From Pseudomonas vlassakiae (lineage in GTDB: Bacteria; Pseudomonadota; Gammaproteobacteria; Pseudomonadales; Pseudomonadaceae), in assembly GCF_014269035.2 (NCBI RefSeq), contig NZ_JABWRP020000009.1, forward strand, positions 160,432-224,431: a DNA stretch of 64,000 bases. The letters are read 5' to 3'. The notes under the pieces were generated by a model. The model worked only from the letters and a program-made list of their open reading frames with translations, was not told the DNA's origin and did not search any database. Numbering within the stretch: the stretch's first letter is position 1; each line of letters opens with the position of its first letter. This document shows positions 51,440 to 60,371 of the stretch, one piece after another. The position numbers were made by a program, and so were the translations under genes.

Positions 51440-51461
51440 GCGATTGCGGTGGCGGTCGGTA

Positions 51462-51552
51462 CCCTGTGGCAGCGGGCGAGCCCGCGAAGGAGGCGACGCG
51501 GTGGATGGCACCGCCTTTGCCGGTATTTGCGGGCGCGCCCGCTCCCACAGGG
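51462..51552. repeat. Pair of REP units in opposite orientation (BIME-like)
   Basis: CCCTGTGG-x-GCGGGCGAGCCCGCGAAG (51462-51489) and TTTGCGGGCGCGCCCGCTCCCACAGGG at its right end (51526-51552) are inverted copies. The outer ends CCCTGTGG and CCACAGGG are exact complements, so the whole could fold into a large hairpin. Confidence 0.8.
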
Positions 51553-51797
51553 ATGGCGTCAGATGCTGAAGGGTTGTACGCCAGCCTCCTCATCGACCCT
51601 GTCTATCAAGCCATCCACCCTATCAATTTGACTGCGACATTCTGCCTCAGTAACGTGCGCGGCTCTTCGTTGTAGCGCCAGAGACCACCTGTTTTGCCTT
51701 CCCCCTGAAGCACCTCGCATCACTTCGCCACCCGTAAATTCCTGACTGCCGGCGTGCCTCCGGGCGTGCCTGTCGTCCCTGCGTTCGAGTTTCCGAA
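51553..51797. other. Intergenic region before the FNT gene
   Basis: About 245 nt without a gene. It should carry the promoter of the FNT transporter. I see no clear box and only a weak ribosome site before 51798. Confidence 0.4.
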
Positions 51798-52586
51798 ATG
51801 TCTGTCAATGCCCCCGCCCGGATCACTGAACTCGTCATCGAGGCCGGTACCAAGAAAGCCCATTTGCCTACCCGCGCACTGCTCATCCTCGGCTTTCTTG
51901 CCGGTGGCTTCATCTCGATGGGCTTTATCCTGGCTATCCATGTCAGCGCGATGATTCCCGGGCAATGGGCTTCGCTGGGTAACCTGCTGGGTGCTGCTGT
52001 GTTCCCGATTGGCCTGATCCTGGTGATCCTGGCGGGCGGCGAACTGCTTACCGGCAACATGATGAGCCTGCCGCTGGCCATGTTCGCCGGGCGCATTCGC
52101 CTGGCGGCGGTGGCACGCAACTGGTGGCTGGTAACCCTGGCCAACTTGCTCGGCGCGCTGTTCGTGGCGTACTTCTTCGGCCACCTGCTTGGCCTTACCG
52201 AGGGCGCCTACCTGGCCAAGACCGTGGCCGCCGCCACCAGCAAGGCCAGCGCCGACTTCGTTCATGCCTTCGTCTCGGGTATCGGCTGCAACTGGCTGGT
52301 GTGCCTGGCGGTGTGGCTGGCTTTTGCCAGCCGTGAGATGAGCGGCAAGATCCTCGGCATCTGGTTCCCGATCATGGCCTTCGTCGCCATCGGCTTCCAG
52401 CACGTGGTGGCCAACATGTTCCTGATCCCGGCGGCGATTTTTGCCGGTTACCTGAGCTGGGGCGCGCTGGCCGAAAACCTGCTCGCGGTGTTCCTCGGCA
52501 ATGCGGTGGGCGGGGCGATCTTCGTCGGCCTGGCGTACTACGTGTCGTTTGCGGCTACGGCCCAGGAACAGGCGACCGTGCCGTAA
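51798..52586 (+). CDS. Formate/nitrite transporter (FNT) family protein
   Basis: A 262-residue channel of the FocA/NirC family, with six membrane helices. Conserved parts: LLILGFLAGGFISMGFILAI, AGGELLTGNMMSLPLAM, GIGCNWLVCLAVWLA and the central-pore His in AIGFQHVVANMF. Pentameric in the family; moves formate, nitrite or a related small anion. Monocistronic. Given no neighbouring clue, the anion is open. Confidence 0.9.
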   Translation: MSVNAPARITELVIEAGTKKAHLPTRALLILGFLAGGFISMGFILAIHVSAMIPGQWASLGNLLGAAVFPIGLILVILAGGELLTGNMMSLPLAMFAGRIRLAAVARNWWLVTLANLLGALFVAYFFGHLLGLTEGAYLAKTVAAATSKASADFVHAFVSGIGCNWLVCLAVWLAFASREMSGKILGIWFPIMAFVAIGFQHVVANMFLIPAAIFAGYLSWGALAENLLAVFLGNAVGGAIFVGLAYYVSFAATAQEQATVP

Positions 52587-52763
52587 GTGCCTTTACCTCG
52601 CCGGCAAGGCTGGGTAGCATGGGCGCCTCCTTCCTTTCCGGCTGTTCTGCCGTGCACCGCCCAGGCGTTGATTCGCGAAGCGGGCATACATGATGCCGAC
52701 ATGAGTACGGGCGCCTGGCCAAGGCGCACCGATAATCCGTCATCAGAAAATCAGGATGATTCC

Positions 52764-53207
52764 ATGATCATTCGCCAAGCTATCGCTGCCGATCACCCTC
52801 GGCTGCTCGACATCTGGCTGCGCGCCGTGCGCGCCACGCATCACTTTTTACAAGCGTCCGACATCGACGCCTTGCTGCCGCAGCTGCGCGATGTCTACCT
52901 GCATGCCGTCGAGCTGTGGGTGGCCGTCGACACCGAGGACCAGCCGCTGGGCTTTATCGGGCTCAACCAGCACCATGTGGAGATGCTCTTCGTCGACCCT
53001 GATCGGCGTGGGCAGGGGATTGGCCGGGCGTTGCTGGATTTCTGCCGCAACCCGCGCAATACCTTGAGTGTCGACGTGAACGAGCAGAACCCGCAGGCGG
53101 TGGGGTTCTACCTTCACTACGGCTTCGTGCAGACCGGGCGTTCGCCGCTGGACGGCGAAGGCCGGCCGTTTCCTTTGTTGCACATGGCCTTGCCTGACCC
53201 GGCGTAA
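52764..53207 (+). CDS. GNAT acetyltransferase, YjaB-like
   Basis: A 147-residue protein of the same length and order as E. coli YjaB: IWLRAVRATHHFLQASDIDAL, LWVAVDTEDQPLGFIGL, then acetyl-CoA loop LFVDPDRRGQGIGRALL and NEQNPQAVGFYLHYGFVQTGRSPLDGEG-type ending. Start at the ATG at 52764, with AGGA 8 nt before. Probably acetylates a protein or small amine; unproven. Confidence 0.87.
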   Translation: MIIRQAIAADHPRLLDIWLRAVRATHHFLQASDIDALLPQLRDVYLHAVELWVAVDTEDQPLGFIGLNQHHVEMLFVDPDRRGQGIGRALLDFCRNPRNTLSVDVNEQNPQAVGFYLHYGFVQTGRSPLDGEGRPFPLLHMALPDPA

Positions 53208-53230
53208 GCCATAACCCTTGAGCCTGCAGA

Positions 53231-54208
53231 TCAGCGCCGCACCGTCAGCGCCTGCGGGTTGGCGACGTTCTTCGCCGCGCCTTGGGCAAACGCCACCACG
53301 TTGTCGAAGGCATCGCCGAAATACAGCTCGTAGCCGTTCTTCTCCACATAGCCCAGGTGCGGCGTGCTCAGCACCCGCGGGTGGGTGAGCAGGGGGTGGT
53401 TCGGCTCGAGTATCGGCTCCTGTTCGAACACATCCACCGCAGCGAAGCCCGGCCTGCCGGCGTCGAGCGCCTGCAGCAGGGCCCCGGGCTCAATCAGCTC
53501 GGCGCGGCTGATATTCAGCAGCAGGGCGTCCGCTTTCATCCGCGACAGGTCGCTGAAGGTCACCCGATGGCGCGTTGTCTCTGACAGCCGCAGGTTCAGG
53601 CTGACGATGTCCGCCTCGGCAAAAAATGCCTCGCGCGAGGTCGCCGCCCGGTGCCCATCGGCCTCGGCCGCCGCCCGGCTGCTCTCGCTGCCCCACACCA
53701 GCACGGGCATGTCGAATGCCTGGGCGTAACGGGCGAGCCGCTGGCCGATCTTGCCGTAGCCCCAGATGCCCAGCAGCTGGCCGGCCACCGCCTGGCCCAG
53801 GTTGACCTGCCAGTGGCCTTGCTTGAACGCTTCGATCGCGGGTACCAGCTGGCGCCGGGCGTTGAGCAGCAGCGCCCAGGCAAGCTCCGCCGGCGCCACC
53901 GGCGAGCCGCGGCCTTCGCTGACGACGATGCCGCGGGCGGTGCAGGCTTCCAGGTCCAGATGGCCGGCGACCTTGCCGGTCTGGCTGATCAGCTTGAGGT
54001 TGGGCAGCCGGTCGAGCAGGGCTGCATCGATGCGCGTGCGTTCGCGGGTGAGGACCAGGGCGTCGGCATCGGCGAAGCGGGCGGCCAACTCATCCAGGGA
54101 GGCGGGTGGCTTGTCGTGAAACACGCGAACCTCATGCCCAGCGAGGCGTTTGAAGCATTCGAGCGAGCGAATGACGTCCTGGTAGTCATCGGGAATGGCA
54201 ATGCGCAT
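53231..54208 (-). CDS. D-2-hydroxyacid dehydrogenase family protein
   Basis: A 325-residue NAD-dependent dehydrogenase. Cofactor motif GIWGYGKIGQRLARYA (residues about 148-163), catalytic Arg in LLNISRAELI, Glu in DVFEQEPILE, and His in STPHLGYVEKNGYE. Fold and length are standard for D-isomer-specific 2-hydroxyacid dehydrogenases. Last gene of a TetR-flanked operon with an amidohydrolase and an MFS transporter. Confidence 0.92.
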   Translation of the reverse strand: MRIAIPDDYQDVIRSLECFKRLAGHEVRVFHDKPPASLDELAARFADADALVLTRERTRIDAALLDRLPNLKLISQTGKVAGHLDLEACTARGIVVSEGRGSPVAPAELAWALLLNARRQLVPAIEAFKQGHWQVNLGQAVAGQLLGIWGYGKIGQRLARYAQAFDMPVLVWGSESSRAAAEADGHRAATSREAFFAEADIVSLNLRLSETTRHRVTFSDLSRMKADALLLNISRAELIEPGALLQALDAGRPGFAAVDVFEQEPILEPNHPLLTHPRVLSTPHLGYVEKNGYELYFGDAFDNVVAFAQGAAKNVANPQALTVRR

Positions 54209-54226
54209 GGTGGTCGGCCCCGGCGG

Positions 54227-55384
54227 TCAGTGTGGGAAGGGGTTGGCCCGACGTGGCACCACCCTGGCCATACACTTGAGCACAACTCCCAGCACCACCG
54301 CCACCCCGGCACTGACAAAGATCGCCTCATGCCCGGCGCTCTGCTGCTGCAAGGCCACGAACGCCGGTGCCAGCGCCGCCGCCGCGACCTGCAGGATACT
54401 CACCCAGGGCGTCAAGGTGCCGCGCGGATCGTTGGTGGCGATGGCGCCCATGTAGTAGGTCAGCGCCAGCACCCAGCCAAAGTTCATCAGGAACAACGCC
54501 ACGCACAGCTGCTCGGCATCCTGTGCCTGGCGTGCCAGCAATACGATCGACAACAGCACCAGCAGCGAGCCGAAGGCGATCATCGGCCCACGCCTCACCC
54601 GTGCGCCCAGCACACTGGGCAGGGCACCGCCGGGCAAGCCGCCGAGAATGCCCAGGCCGAACGACCAGCCCACCTCCACCGGGCTGATCCCACGCTCGCG
54701 GGCCAGTGGGTCGACAAAGCCCCAGATGCAATAGATCGCCAGCTGCAGGCACAGCATCCCCAGCAGCGCATAGCGCCCGAGCGTGGCACAACCGACACCG
54801 CTCTGGGCCACGGGTAACGGCGCCTCGCGGTGCAGGCGGGCCGGAATGGCCAGCGCGACCAGGGCGATCAACACGAACCAGCCACCGATGCTTGCTACTG
54901 CCCCACGGTTGCCGAGCACCTCGGCGAGCTGTGGCATGCAGGTGGCATACAGCGCGAACACGGCGGTCTGGATCAGCAGCGATAAACCATACGAGCGGTC
55001 CTGCCCCGGCAAGCGCCCCAGCCCGCTGATGGCGCCGGCATACAGCAACCCGGTAGCCACGCCGCAGGCCAGGCGGCACAGTACCAGCGTTGCCAGTGAG
55101 TCCAGCATGGCACTGAGCACATTGAGCAGCAGGGCCGCGAGCGCGCCTGCCAGGTACAGGCCACGGCCACCGAAGCGTCGGCCCAGCATGGGCAACAGCA
55201 GGCTGCCGAGCAACGTCCCGGTCATTTCGCTGGACAGGATCCAGCCTTGCTGGCTCAGGTCCAGGTTCATCCGTTCGGCCACCAGGCCGATGAAGATCGG
55301 TTGCACGCCGATGATGATCAGCGCCGTAGCGGCGATGTAGATCAGGGCGGCACGCAAAAGCAGGTTGTTCTTGTTGTTGTGCAT
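54227..55384 (-). CDS. MFS transporter
   Basis: A 385-residue protein with about 12 membrane helices. Starts MHNNKNNLLLRAALIYIAATALIIIGVQPI. The motif after helix 2 is MLGRRFGGRGLYLAGAL, and LCRLACGVATGLLYAGAISGLG gives helix 4. In an operon: 27 nt after the amidohydrolase and 18 nt before the dehydrogenase. Could import the amidohydrolase substrate or export a product; substrate unknown. Confidence 0.88.
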   Translation of the reverse strand: MHNNKNNLLLRAALIYIAATALIIIGVQPIFIGLVAERMNLDLSQQGWILSSEMTGTLLGSLLLPMLGRRFGGRGLYLAGALAALLLNVLSAMLDSLATLVLCRLACGVATGLLYAGAISGLGRLPGQDRSYGLSLLIQTAVFALYATCMPQLAEVLGNRGAVASIGGWFVLIALVALAIPARLHREAPLPVAQSGVGCATLGRYALLGMLCLQLAIYCIWGFVDPLARERGISPVEVGWSFGLGILGGLPGGALPSVLGARVRRGPMIAFGSLLVLLSIVLLARQAQDAEQLCVALFLMNFGWVLALTYYMGAIATNDPRGTLTPWVSILQVAAAALAPAFVALQQQSAGHEAIFVSAGVAVVLGVVLKCMARVVPRRANPFPH

Positions 55385-55411
55385 TGGAGTTTTCCGAGGG
55401 GCGCTTGAGGT

Positions 55412-57091
55412 TCAGGCGTGGCGCAGGGTGCCCGCGTCATGGGTGATGCGCCCGTTCATCACGGTCAGCGCCACGTCGGTCTTGCCGATCTGGTAGCGAT
55501 CGAGTTCGAACAAGTCCTGTTCGAGGATGATGATGTCGGCGCGCTTGCCGGCAGTGATTGAGCCGATTTCCTTTTCCAGCCCCAGCTGGTAGGCGCCGTT
55601 GAGGGTGTAGGCGGCAATCAGTTGCGGGATGCTCAGGCGTTCGTCGGCATCGGGCATCACTGGCGCATTCGGCTCGCCACTGAGCTGACGGGTGTGGCCC
55701 GATTCGATGTGTTCCACCGGTTTGTGCTGGCAACGGCACTGGCACACCACGCCGTCCATGCCAATCGACACGGTCACGCCCTGGTCGATGAAAGTGCGGA
55801 ACTTGTACATCGAAGCCCAGCGCTTGAAACCATACGACTGCTGGATGGCCTCGGCGTAGGCGTCGACCACGCCCCATTGCAGTTGGGTGTTGGCCATGAC
55901 GCCGATGCGGCGGAAGCGGGGGATGTCGTCGGGGTGGGTGAGGAAGGCATGGGTGATCACATGACGGCGGTCGCGCGGCGGGTTGCTGGCGAAGGTCCGC
56001 TCGAACACATCCAGCGCCATGCGCACGGCGGCATCACCCACGGCATGAACCATCACGTCGATACCGGCGGCATCGGCCTGGCGCACGTGGTTTTCGAACA
56101 CCGCTTCCGGCATGGTCGTCGAGCCGCAGTGCGGCTTGTCGCAGTAGGGTTCGAGCAGGAACGCGGTGTGGTTGAGTTCAGTGCCGTCAAGCATCAACTT
56201 CAAGGTCTGTGCCTTCACCAGCGGTGAGTCATAGCGGCTGCGCATGCCTTGCAGGATGGTCACCGGGTCATCCTCGGTGCCCATGTTGATATAGCTGCCG
56301 ACCACGCGCAGTTTCAGGCGGTCTTCACGTTCCAGTTGTTGCAGGGTTTCGTACAGCAGGGTCTGGTCACCGGCCGGGTCGAGGAAACCAGCGTCGAACA
56401 CGGTGGTGATGCCGGCGGCGACCAGCTTTTCTTGCCAGAACGGAATCGAGCGCAGGTACAGGTCGATGCCGGTTGGCAGGTAACCGGCTTCGCTCAGGCG
56501 TTGCATCAGCAGCGAGTAGGCCGCGCAGTCGATGATCACGCCGGTGGGCTCGCCGCTGAGCGGGTCCTTCTCGAACCAGCTGGCGCCTTCTTCCACGGCC
56601 GGCGTGTCGCGGTCGATGCCGGCTGCCTTGAGCGCGTAGGTGTTGACCCACATGGTGTGGTAGTCGGTGGACAACAGGCACACCGGCTTGTCCGGGCAGA
56701 TGGCGTCGAGCACTTCACGGCGCAGCAGCTCGGCCGGCATCAGCGGCTGGATCCAGCCCATGCCGGTGATGGCTTTCTCGCCTGGGTTGGCCGCCACGTA
56801 GCGCTCGAGCAGGGCCAGCACTTGGTGCGGGTCTTCATGGTTGACCAGTGCCTGGAAGGCGAACGCGGTGCTGGAAAAATGCCAGTGCGATTCGACGAAC
56901 CCCGGCAACACCAGCTTGCCGGCGGCGTCCAGCAAGCGCGTGGCAGGGCCGGCATGGGCCATGACGCTGGCGTGGTCGCCAACGCAGAGGATGCGCTCGC
57001 CCTGCACGGCCACTGCGCTGGCCCACGGCTGGTGCGGGTCGACGGTGTAGATGCGGGCGTTGTGAATGATGAGGTCGGCGGTGCTGGTCAT
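55412..57091 (-). CDS. Amidohydrolase, YtcJ-like
   Basis: A 559-residue metal-dependent hydrolase. Start at ATG 57091, with GGGAG upstream. First metal motif FVESHWHFSST (an extended H-x-H), then VMVHAVGDAAVRMALD and HVITHAFLTHPDDIPRF, and the C-terminal SITAGKRADIIILEQDLFELD. In the segment where relatives have a short 'GSDWP' the protein reads GMDGVVCQCRCQHKPVEHIESG, rich in Cys. First gene of the minus operon, divergent from tetR. Substrate unknown; an amide or exoenzyme-type ring. Confidence 0.88.
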   Translation of the reverse strand: MTSTADLIIHNARIYTVDPHQPWASAVAVQGERILCVGDHASVMAHAGPATRLLDAAGKLVLPGFVESHWHFSSTAFAFQALVNHEDPHQVLALLERYVAANPGEKAITGMGWIQPLMPAELLRREVLDAICPDKPVCLLSTDYHTMWVNTYALKAAGIDRDTPAVEEGASWFEKDPLSGEPTGVIIDCAAYSLLMQRLSEAGYLPTGIDLYLRSIPFWQEKLVAAGITTVFDAGFLDPAGDQTLLYETLQQLEREDRLKLRVVGSYINMGTEDDPVTILQGMRSRYDSPLVKAQTLKLMLDGTELNHTAFLLEPYCDKPHCGSTTMPEAVFENHVRQADAAGIDVMVHAVGDAAVRMALDVFERTFASNPPRDRRHVITHAFLTHPDDIPRFRRIGVMANTQLQWGVVDAYAEAIQQSYGFKRWASMYKFRTFIDQGVTVSIGMDGVVCQCRCQHKPVEHIESGHTRQLSGEPNAPVMPDADERLSIPQLIAAYTLNGAYQLGLEKEIGSITAGKRADIIILEQDLFELDRYQIGKTDVALTVMNGRITHDAGTLRHA

Positions 57092-57132
57092 GGCGGCTCC
57101 CTGGGGCAAAATGCCGCGCTAGTTTTGTGTCG

Positions 57133-57164
57133 GTAAAAAGTTTTAGTCAATAAAATATTTTTAC
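57133..57164. promoter_or_regulatory. A/T-rich partial palindrome, candidate TetR operator
   Basis: GTAAAAA (57133-57139) and TTTTTAC (57158-57164) are exact inverted arms around an 18-nt centre that is itself partly symmetric. It lies in the divergent promoter region between the amidohydrolase operon and tetR. Confidence 0.55.
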
Positions 57165-57214
57165 GGCTTGGCTTTGCGGTATGCTGGCCGTCGGTTTTGA
57201 GAAGGGGGGGCGAA

Positions 57215-57844
57215 GTGAGCGGATTACGCGAGCAACAGAAGGCGCAGCGCCGGGAAACGATCAGCCGCACGGCGCTGGGCCTGTTCGAGCGCCAAGGTTT
57301 CCAGACCACCACCATGGAACAGATCGCCCGCCTGGCGGCGGTGTCGGTACCGACGGTGTTCGCTTATTTCGGCAGCAAGCAGGAGATCCTCCTGGAGAAA
57401 CTGCGCGAGGCCGACCACCGCGCGGTGGCGGAGGCACGCAAGCGCCTGGCGGAATTCGACCAGGCGCTGGATGCGCTGTGTTTCTACGAGGCCAACCTGA
57501 CCGATTACGCCTTCGAGGTGCTGCCGGCACCCTTGTGGCGTGAGATCCTGCCGCCGTTGCTGCCGCTGTTGGGGAGCAAGCAGCGTGATGTGCCCGAGGC
57601 CTACAAGCGGGTCAATGACGCGCTGGTCGAGGAACTCAAGCACCTGCTGCAGGACCTGTGCGACAGCGGCAAGTTACGCGCCGACCTTGACGTGGGCTAT
57701 GCAGCGTTTTTGATCAATGACTACGGGCATCTGCAGCTGCTGCGGTTGTGCAGTGACGAGCCGCTGGACCTGGTGGCGCATCGCGAGGACGTGCGCCGCT
57801 TCATGGGCTTTTTGCTGGCCGGGATGCAGGCGGGCCGGCCCTGA
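57215..57844 (+). CDS. TetR-family transcriptional regulator
   Basis: A 209-residue regulator. HTH: ETISRTALGLFERQGFQTTTMEQIARLAAVSVPTVFAYFGSKQ pattern covers about residues 14-57 (helices QKAQRRETISRTALGLF, then TTTMEQIARLA and VPTVFAYFGSK). A ligand-binding helical domain follows. Start set at a GTG at 57215 (purine-rich GGGGGGG upstream); a TTG at 57197 is less likely. It is divergent from the amidohydrolase operon, which it should repress. Confidence 0.9.
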   Translation: MSGLREQQKAQRRETISRTALGLFERQGFQTTTMEQIARLAAVSVPTVFAYFGSKQEILLEKLREADHRAVAEARKRLAEFDQALDALCFYEANLTDYAFEVLPAPLWREILPPLLPLLGSKQRDVPEAYKRVNDALVEELKHLLQDLCDSGKLRADLDVGYAAFLINDYGHLQLLRLCSDEPLDLVAHREDVRRFMGFLLAGMQAGRP

Positions 57845-57856
57845 CCGGTAGCGGCC

Positions 57857-58729
57857 TCATCCGCCTTCGCTCAGTGCCCCGATCACCTGCTCGACACTGG
57901 CCTTGAGCCCGGCCAGTGCATTTTCGGGGTCACTGTCCACCACCAGCAACCTCGCCCCGGCCGCCTCGATCACCTTGGCCACCGCTGCATCCGGCTGCCG
58001 ATGGTCCAGCACCAGCGCCACATCCTGCCCCGTGAGGTTCTCGCCCAGCGCTTTCAGCGCCGCCTCATCCCATTTGCCATCCGCTGGCAGCGGCTGTTCC
58101 ACCACATCCAGGTTCAAGCCGCTGGCCAGATAGCCCAGGCGCTCCGACAGGCTGACCACGCTCAGGTTTTCGACCTTGGCCAGCTGCACCTGGCTGCTGG
58201 CAGTCAGCTCCAGCAGCTGGCGCTTGAGCTTCGCCAGGTTGCCCTGGATCCTCTGCTTGTCGGCGGGCACCAGGCGCTCCAGGTCGTTGGCCAGAATATC
58301 GGCCATGCGCCCCAGGTTGGTCGGGTTCAGCCAGGGGTAGGCGGCATAGGCGTCATCGCCGCTCACGGCGATGCCCGGCAGCGCGCCATCGAGCGGCCGC
58401 GCTGCATCGATCTCGACGATACGGATGTTGCTGCGTCGCGCCAGCGGGTAGAGCGGGTCGTCACGCCAGATCGAACGCACACCGATCACTGCGTCGGCCT
58501 GCTGGGCGGCCTTGGCCAGGCTGGCACCACCACGGCTGCTGAAGTACGACGGCTGGCGGCTGGCCGGCAGGTTGGCGGGCGCGGCGCGCGTGAGCTGCAC
58601 GCGGGTGCCGTCGAGCAGGGCGCTGGCCAGGCTGTGGGTCACGGGTAGGGAAGTCAGCACTTGGCTGGCCGAAGCGAGCGCGGGCAGGCTGGCCAGAGCG
58701 ATGGCCAGGGCCAGGTGTTTGAGTTTCAT
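57857..58729 (-). CDS. fpvF: Second periplasmic binding protein of the pyoverdine-iron ABC system
   Basis: A 290-residue periplasmic protein, a distant ZnuA-like (cluster A-I) receptor. Signal peptide cleaved after ALASA. It lacks the His-rich loop of zinc receptors; parts such as SLPVTHSLASALLDGTRVQL and WLNPTNLGRMADILANDLERL resemble the fold. In P. aeruginosa FpvC and FpvF are the two binding proteins of the transporter that handles iron after its release from pyoverdine. Last gene; its start overlaps fpvE by 4 nt. Confidence 0.85.
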   Translation of the reverse strand: MKLKHLALAIALASLPALASASQVLTSLPVTHSLASALLDGTRVQLTRAAPANLPASRQPSYFSSRGGASLAKAAQQADAVIGVRSIWRDDPLYPLARRSNIRIVEIDAARPLDGALPGIAVSGDDAYAAYPWLNPTNLGRMADILANDLERLVPADKQRIQGNLAKLKRQLLELTASSQVQLAKVENLSVVSLSERLGYLASGLNLDVVEQPLPADGKWDEAALKALGENLTGQDVALVLDHRQPDAAVAKVIEAAGARLLVVDSDPENALAGLKASVEQVIGALSEGG

Positions 58730-59625
58730 GCCGGGTTTCCTTGCAGACGTGGGACGAGGGCGCGGGCCAGCGCGGCGAGGGCGAAGCAGATACCGGCTAC
58801 CAGAATGATCGCGGCGCCCGAAGGCACCGGCAGGTCAAGCATGATCGGCAGCAGGATGCCGAGCAGCGTGCTCAGGCTGGCAATCAGCACCGACACGAAG
58901 AAAAACCCCTTCAGCGACTGGCTGACCAGGCGCGCCGCCGCTGCCGGGATCACCAGCAAGGCGCCGACCAGAATCGCCCCGATCACCTTCACCGAAGCCA
59001 CTGTGACCAAGGTCACCAGCACCACGAACAGGTAGTCCAGCGTCTTCACCGCCACCCCACGCACCGCGGCCAGTTGCGGGTTGAAGCTGGCCAGCATGAT
59101 GCGGTTGTACAGCGGCAGGGCCATTGCCAGCACCAGCATCGCGACGATGCCCAGCACCAGCAGGTCCTGGGGGCTGACCGTCAGTACCGAGCCGAACAGC
59201 ACATTTTCGAGGATATGCACGTTGATCTTGCCGGCGAGCATCAGCAGCAGGCTGGCGCCAAGGGCCAGCGACACGGAAAGGAACACGCCGATCAGCGTGT
59301 CCGGTGCCAGCCCGGTGCGGTTGCGCAGGAAGTTGAGCAGGATGCCGAACAGCAGGCAGTAGCCGAACAGGCTGCCATAGGGGCCGGTATAGGGTTCGCC
59401 GAGCAGGATGCCGATGGCGACCCCGGTCAGCGCGGCATGGCCGACCGCTTCCGAGAAGAAGGCAAAGCGCTTGACCACCACCAGTGTGCCGAGGCCGCCC
59501 AGCACCGGGCCGATCATCAGGCCGGCCAACAAGGCATTGATCACGAAACCGTAGGCCAGCGCCTGCGGCAGGTAGCCAGCGTCGGCCCAAGCCTGGACCA
59601 GCTGGCGGAAGGCTTCGAAGCTCAT
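58726..59625 (-). CDS. fpvE: ABC-3 type metal permease
   Basis: A 299-residue permease of the ZnuB/ABC-3 family, with about 8-9 membrane helices: ALAYGFVINALLAGLMIGPVLGGLGTLVVVKRFAFFSEAVGHAALTGVAIG begins with the diagnostic FFSEAVGHAALTG loop (split here for clarity). Start overlaps the stop of the ATPase gene (ATGA). Corresponds to FpvE of the pyoverdine-iron system; transports iron or an iron-related ligand into the cytoplasm. Confidence 0.9.
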   Translation of the reverse strand: MSFEAFRQLVQAWADAGYLPQALAYGFVINALLAGLMIGPVLGGLGTLVVVKRFAFFSEAVGHAALTGVAIGILLGEPYTGPYGSLFGYCLLFGILLNFLRNRTGLAPDTLIGVFLSVSLALGASLLLMLAGKINVHILENVLFGSVLTVSPQDLLVLGIVAMLVLAMALPLYNRIMLASFNPQLAAVRGVAVKTLDYLFVVLVTLVTVASVKVIGAILVGALLVIPAAAARLVSQSLKGFFFVSVLIASLSTLLGILLPIMLDLPVPSGAAIILVAGICFALAALARALVPRLQGNPA

Positions 59626-60371
59626 CGGGCAAGGCTCTCGCTGCGAGGGTGGACAGAGAACAGGCCAAGCAGGCGCTCCGGCGTCAGCGCCTGGGCCGGC
59701 GGGGCGTCGAACAGCACCTGGCGGTTCAGGCCGGTGACCCGGTCGGCCAGGCGCAGCACGGCCTCCAGATCATGCTCGATCCACAACACCGTGGTGCCGG
59801 CCTGGCGCCAGCCTTGCAGCAGTTGTTCGAACACCTGGATGCCGGCTTCGTCGAGCGCCGACATCGGCTCGTCGAGCACCAGCAGTTGCGGGTCCGGTAT
59901 CAAGCCCTGGGCGAGCAGCACGCGCTGCCGCTCGCCACCGGACAACGCGCCCATGCGCCGCTTGCGCTTGGCGAGCATGCCGACCCGTGCCAGCGCCGCA
60001 TCGATCGCCGGCTGCACGCGCCGCGACAAGCCGAGGAACGCCGGGCGCCGCTGACACATGGCCGCCATGAAGTCGTCCACGGTCATCGGCAGCCCGCGGT
60101 CGAACTCCAGCGCCTGCGGCACATAGCCGATCACCTGCTGCGCGCCTGGCCAGTGCAGGGTCAGCTGGCCCTGGTGCGGCATCTGCCCAAGCAAGGTCTT
60201 GATCAGCGAACTCTTGCCGCCGCCATTGGGCCCGACGATAGCGTGCACGCTGCCTGCGGCCACGCTGAACTGCACCTGGTCGAGAATGCGTGTGCGGCCC
60301 AGGGTCAGGTCGATGCCGGCAAATTCGATGCACGGGCCAACGGGTGCGGTGAGGTGCGCGGCAGCGGTCAT
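59622..60371 (-). CDS. fpvD: ABC transporter ATP-binding protein
   Basis: A 249-residue ATPase. Walker A GPNGGGKSS, Q-loop GYVPQALEFD, signature LSGGERQRVLLAQGL, Walker B LLVLDEPMSALDE and H-loop IEHDLEAV. ZnuC-like. Overlaps fpvC by 4 nt upstream and fpvE by 4 nt downstream. Energises the FpvCDEF importer. Confidence 0.93.
   Translation of the reverse strand: MTAAAHLTAPVGPCIEFAGIDLTLGRTRILDQVQFSVAAGSVHAIVGPNGGGKSSLIKTLLGQMPHQGQLTLHWPGAQQVIGYVPQALEFDRGLPMTVDDFMAAMCQRRPAFLGLSRRVQPAIDAALARVGMLAKRKRRMGALSGGERQRVLLAQGLIPDPQLLVLDEPMSALDEAGIQVFEQLLQGWRQAGTTVLWIEHDLEAVLRLADRVTGLNRQVLFDAPPAQALTPERLLGLFSVHPRSESLAR

Noticed and set aside
57857..58729. Zinc-uptake (znuABC-like) operon instead of fpv
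   Set aside because: The ABC parts are ZnuABC-like, but the eight-gene order with a PepSY reductase first and two binding proteins matches the fpv operon, and no His-rich loop or Zur dyad was seen.
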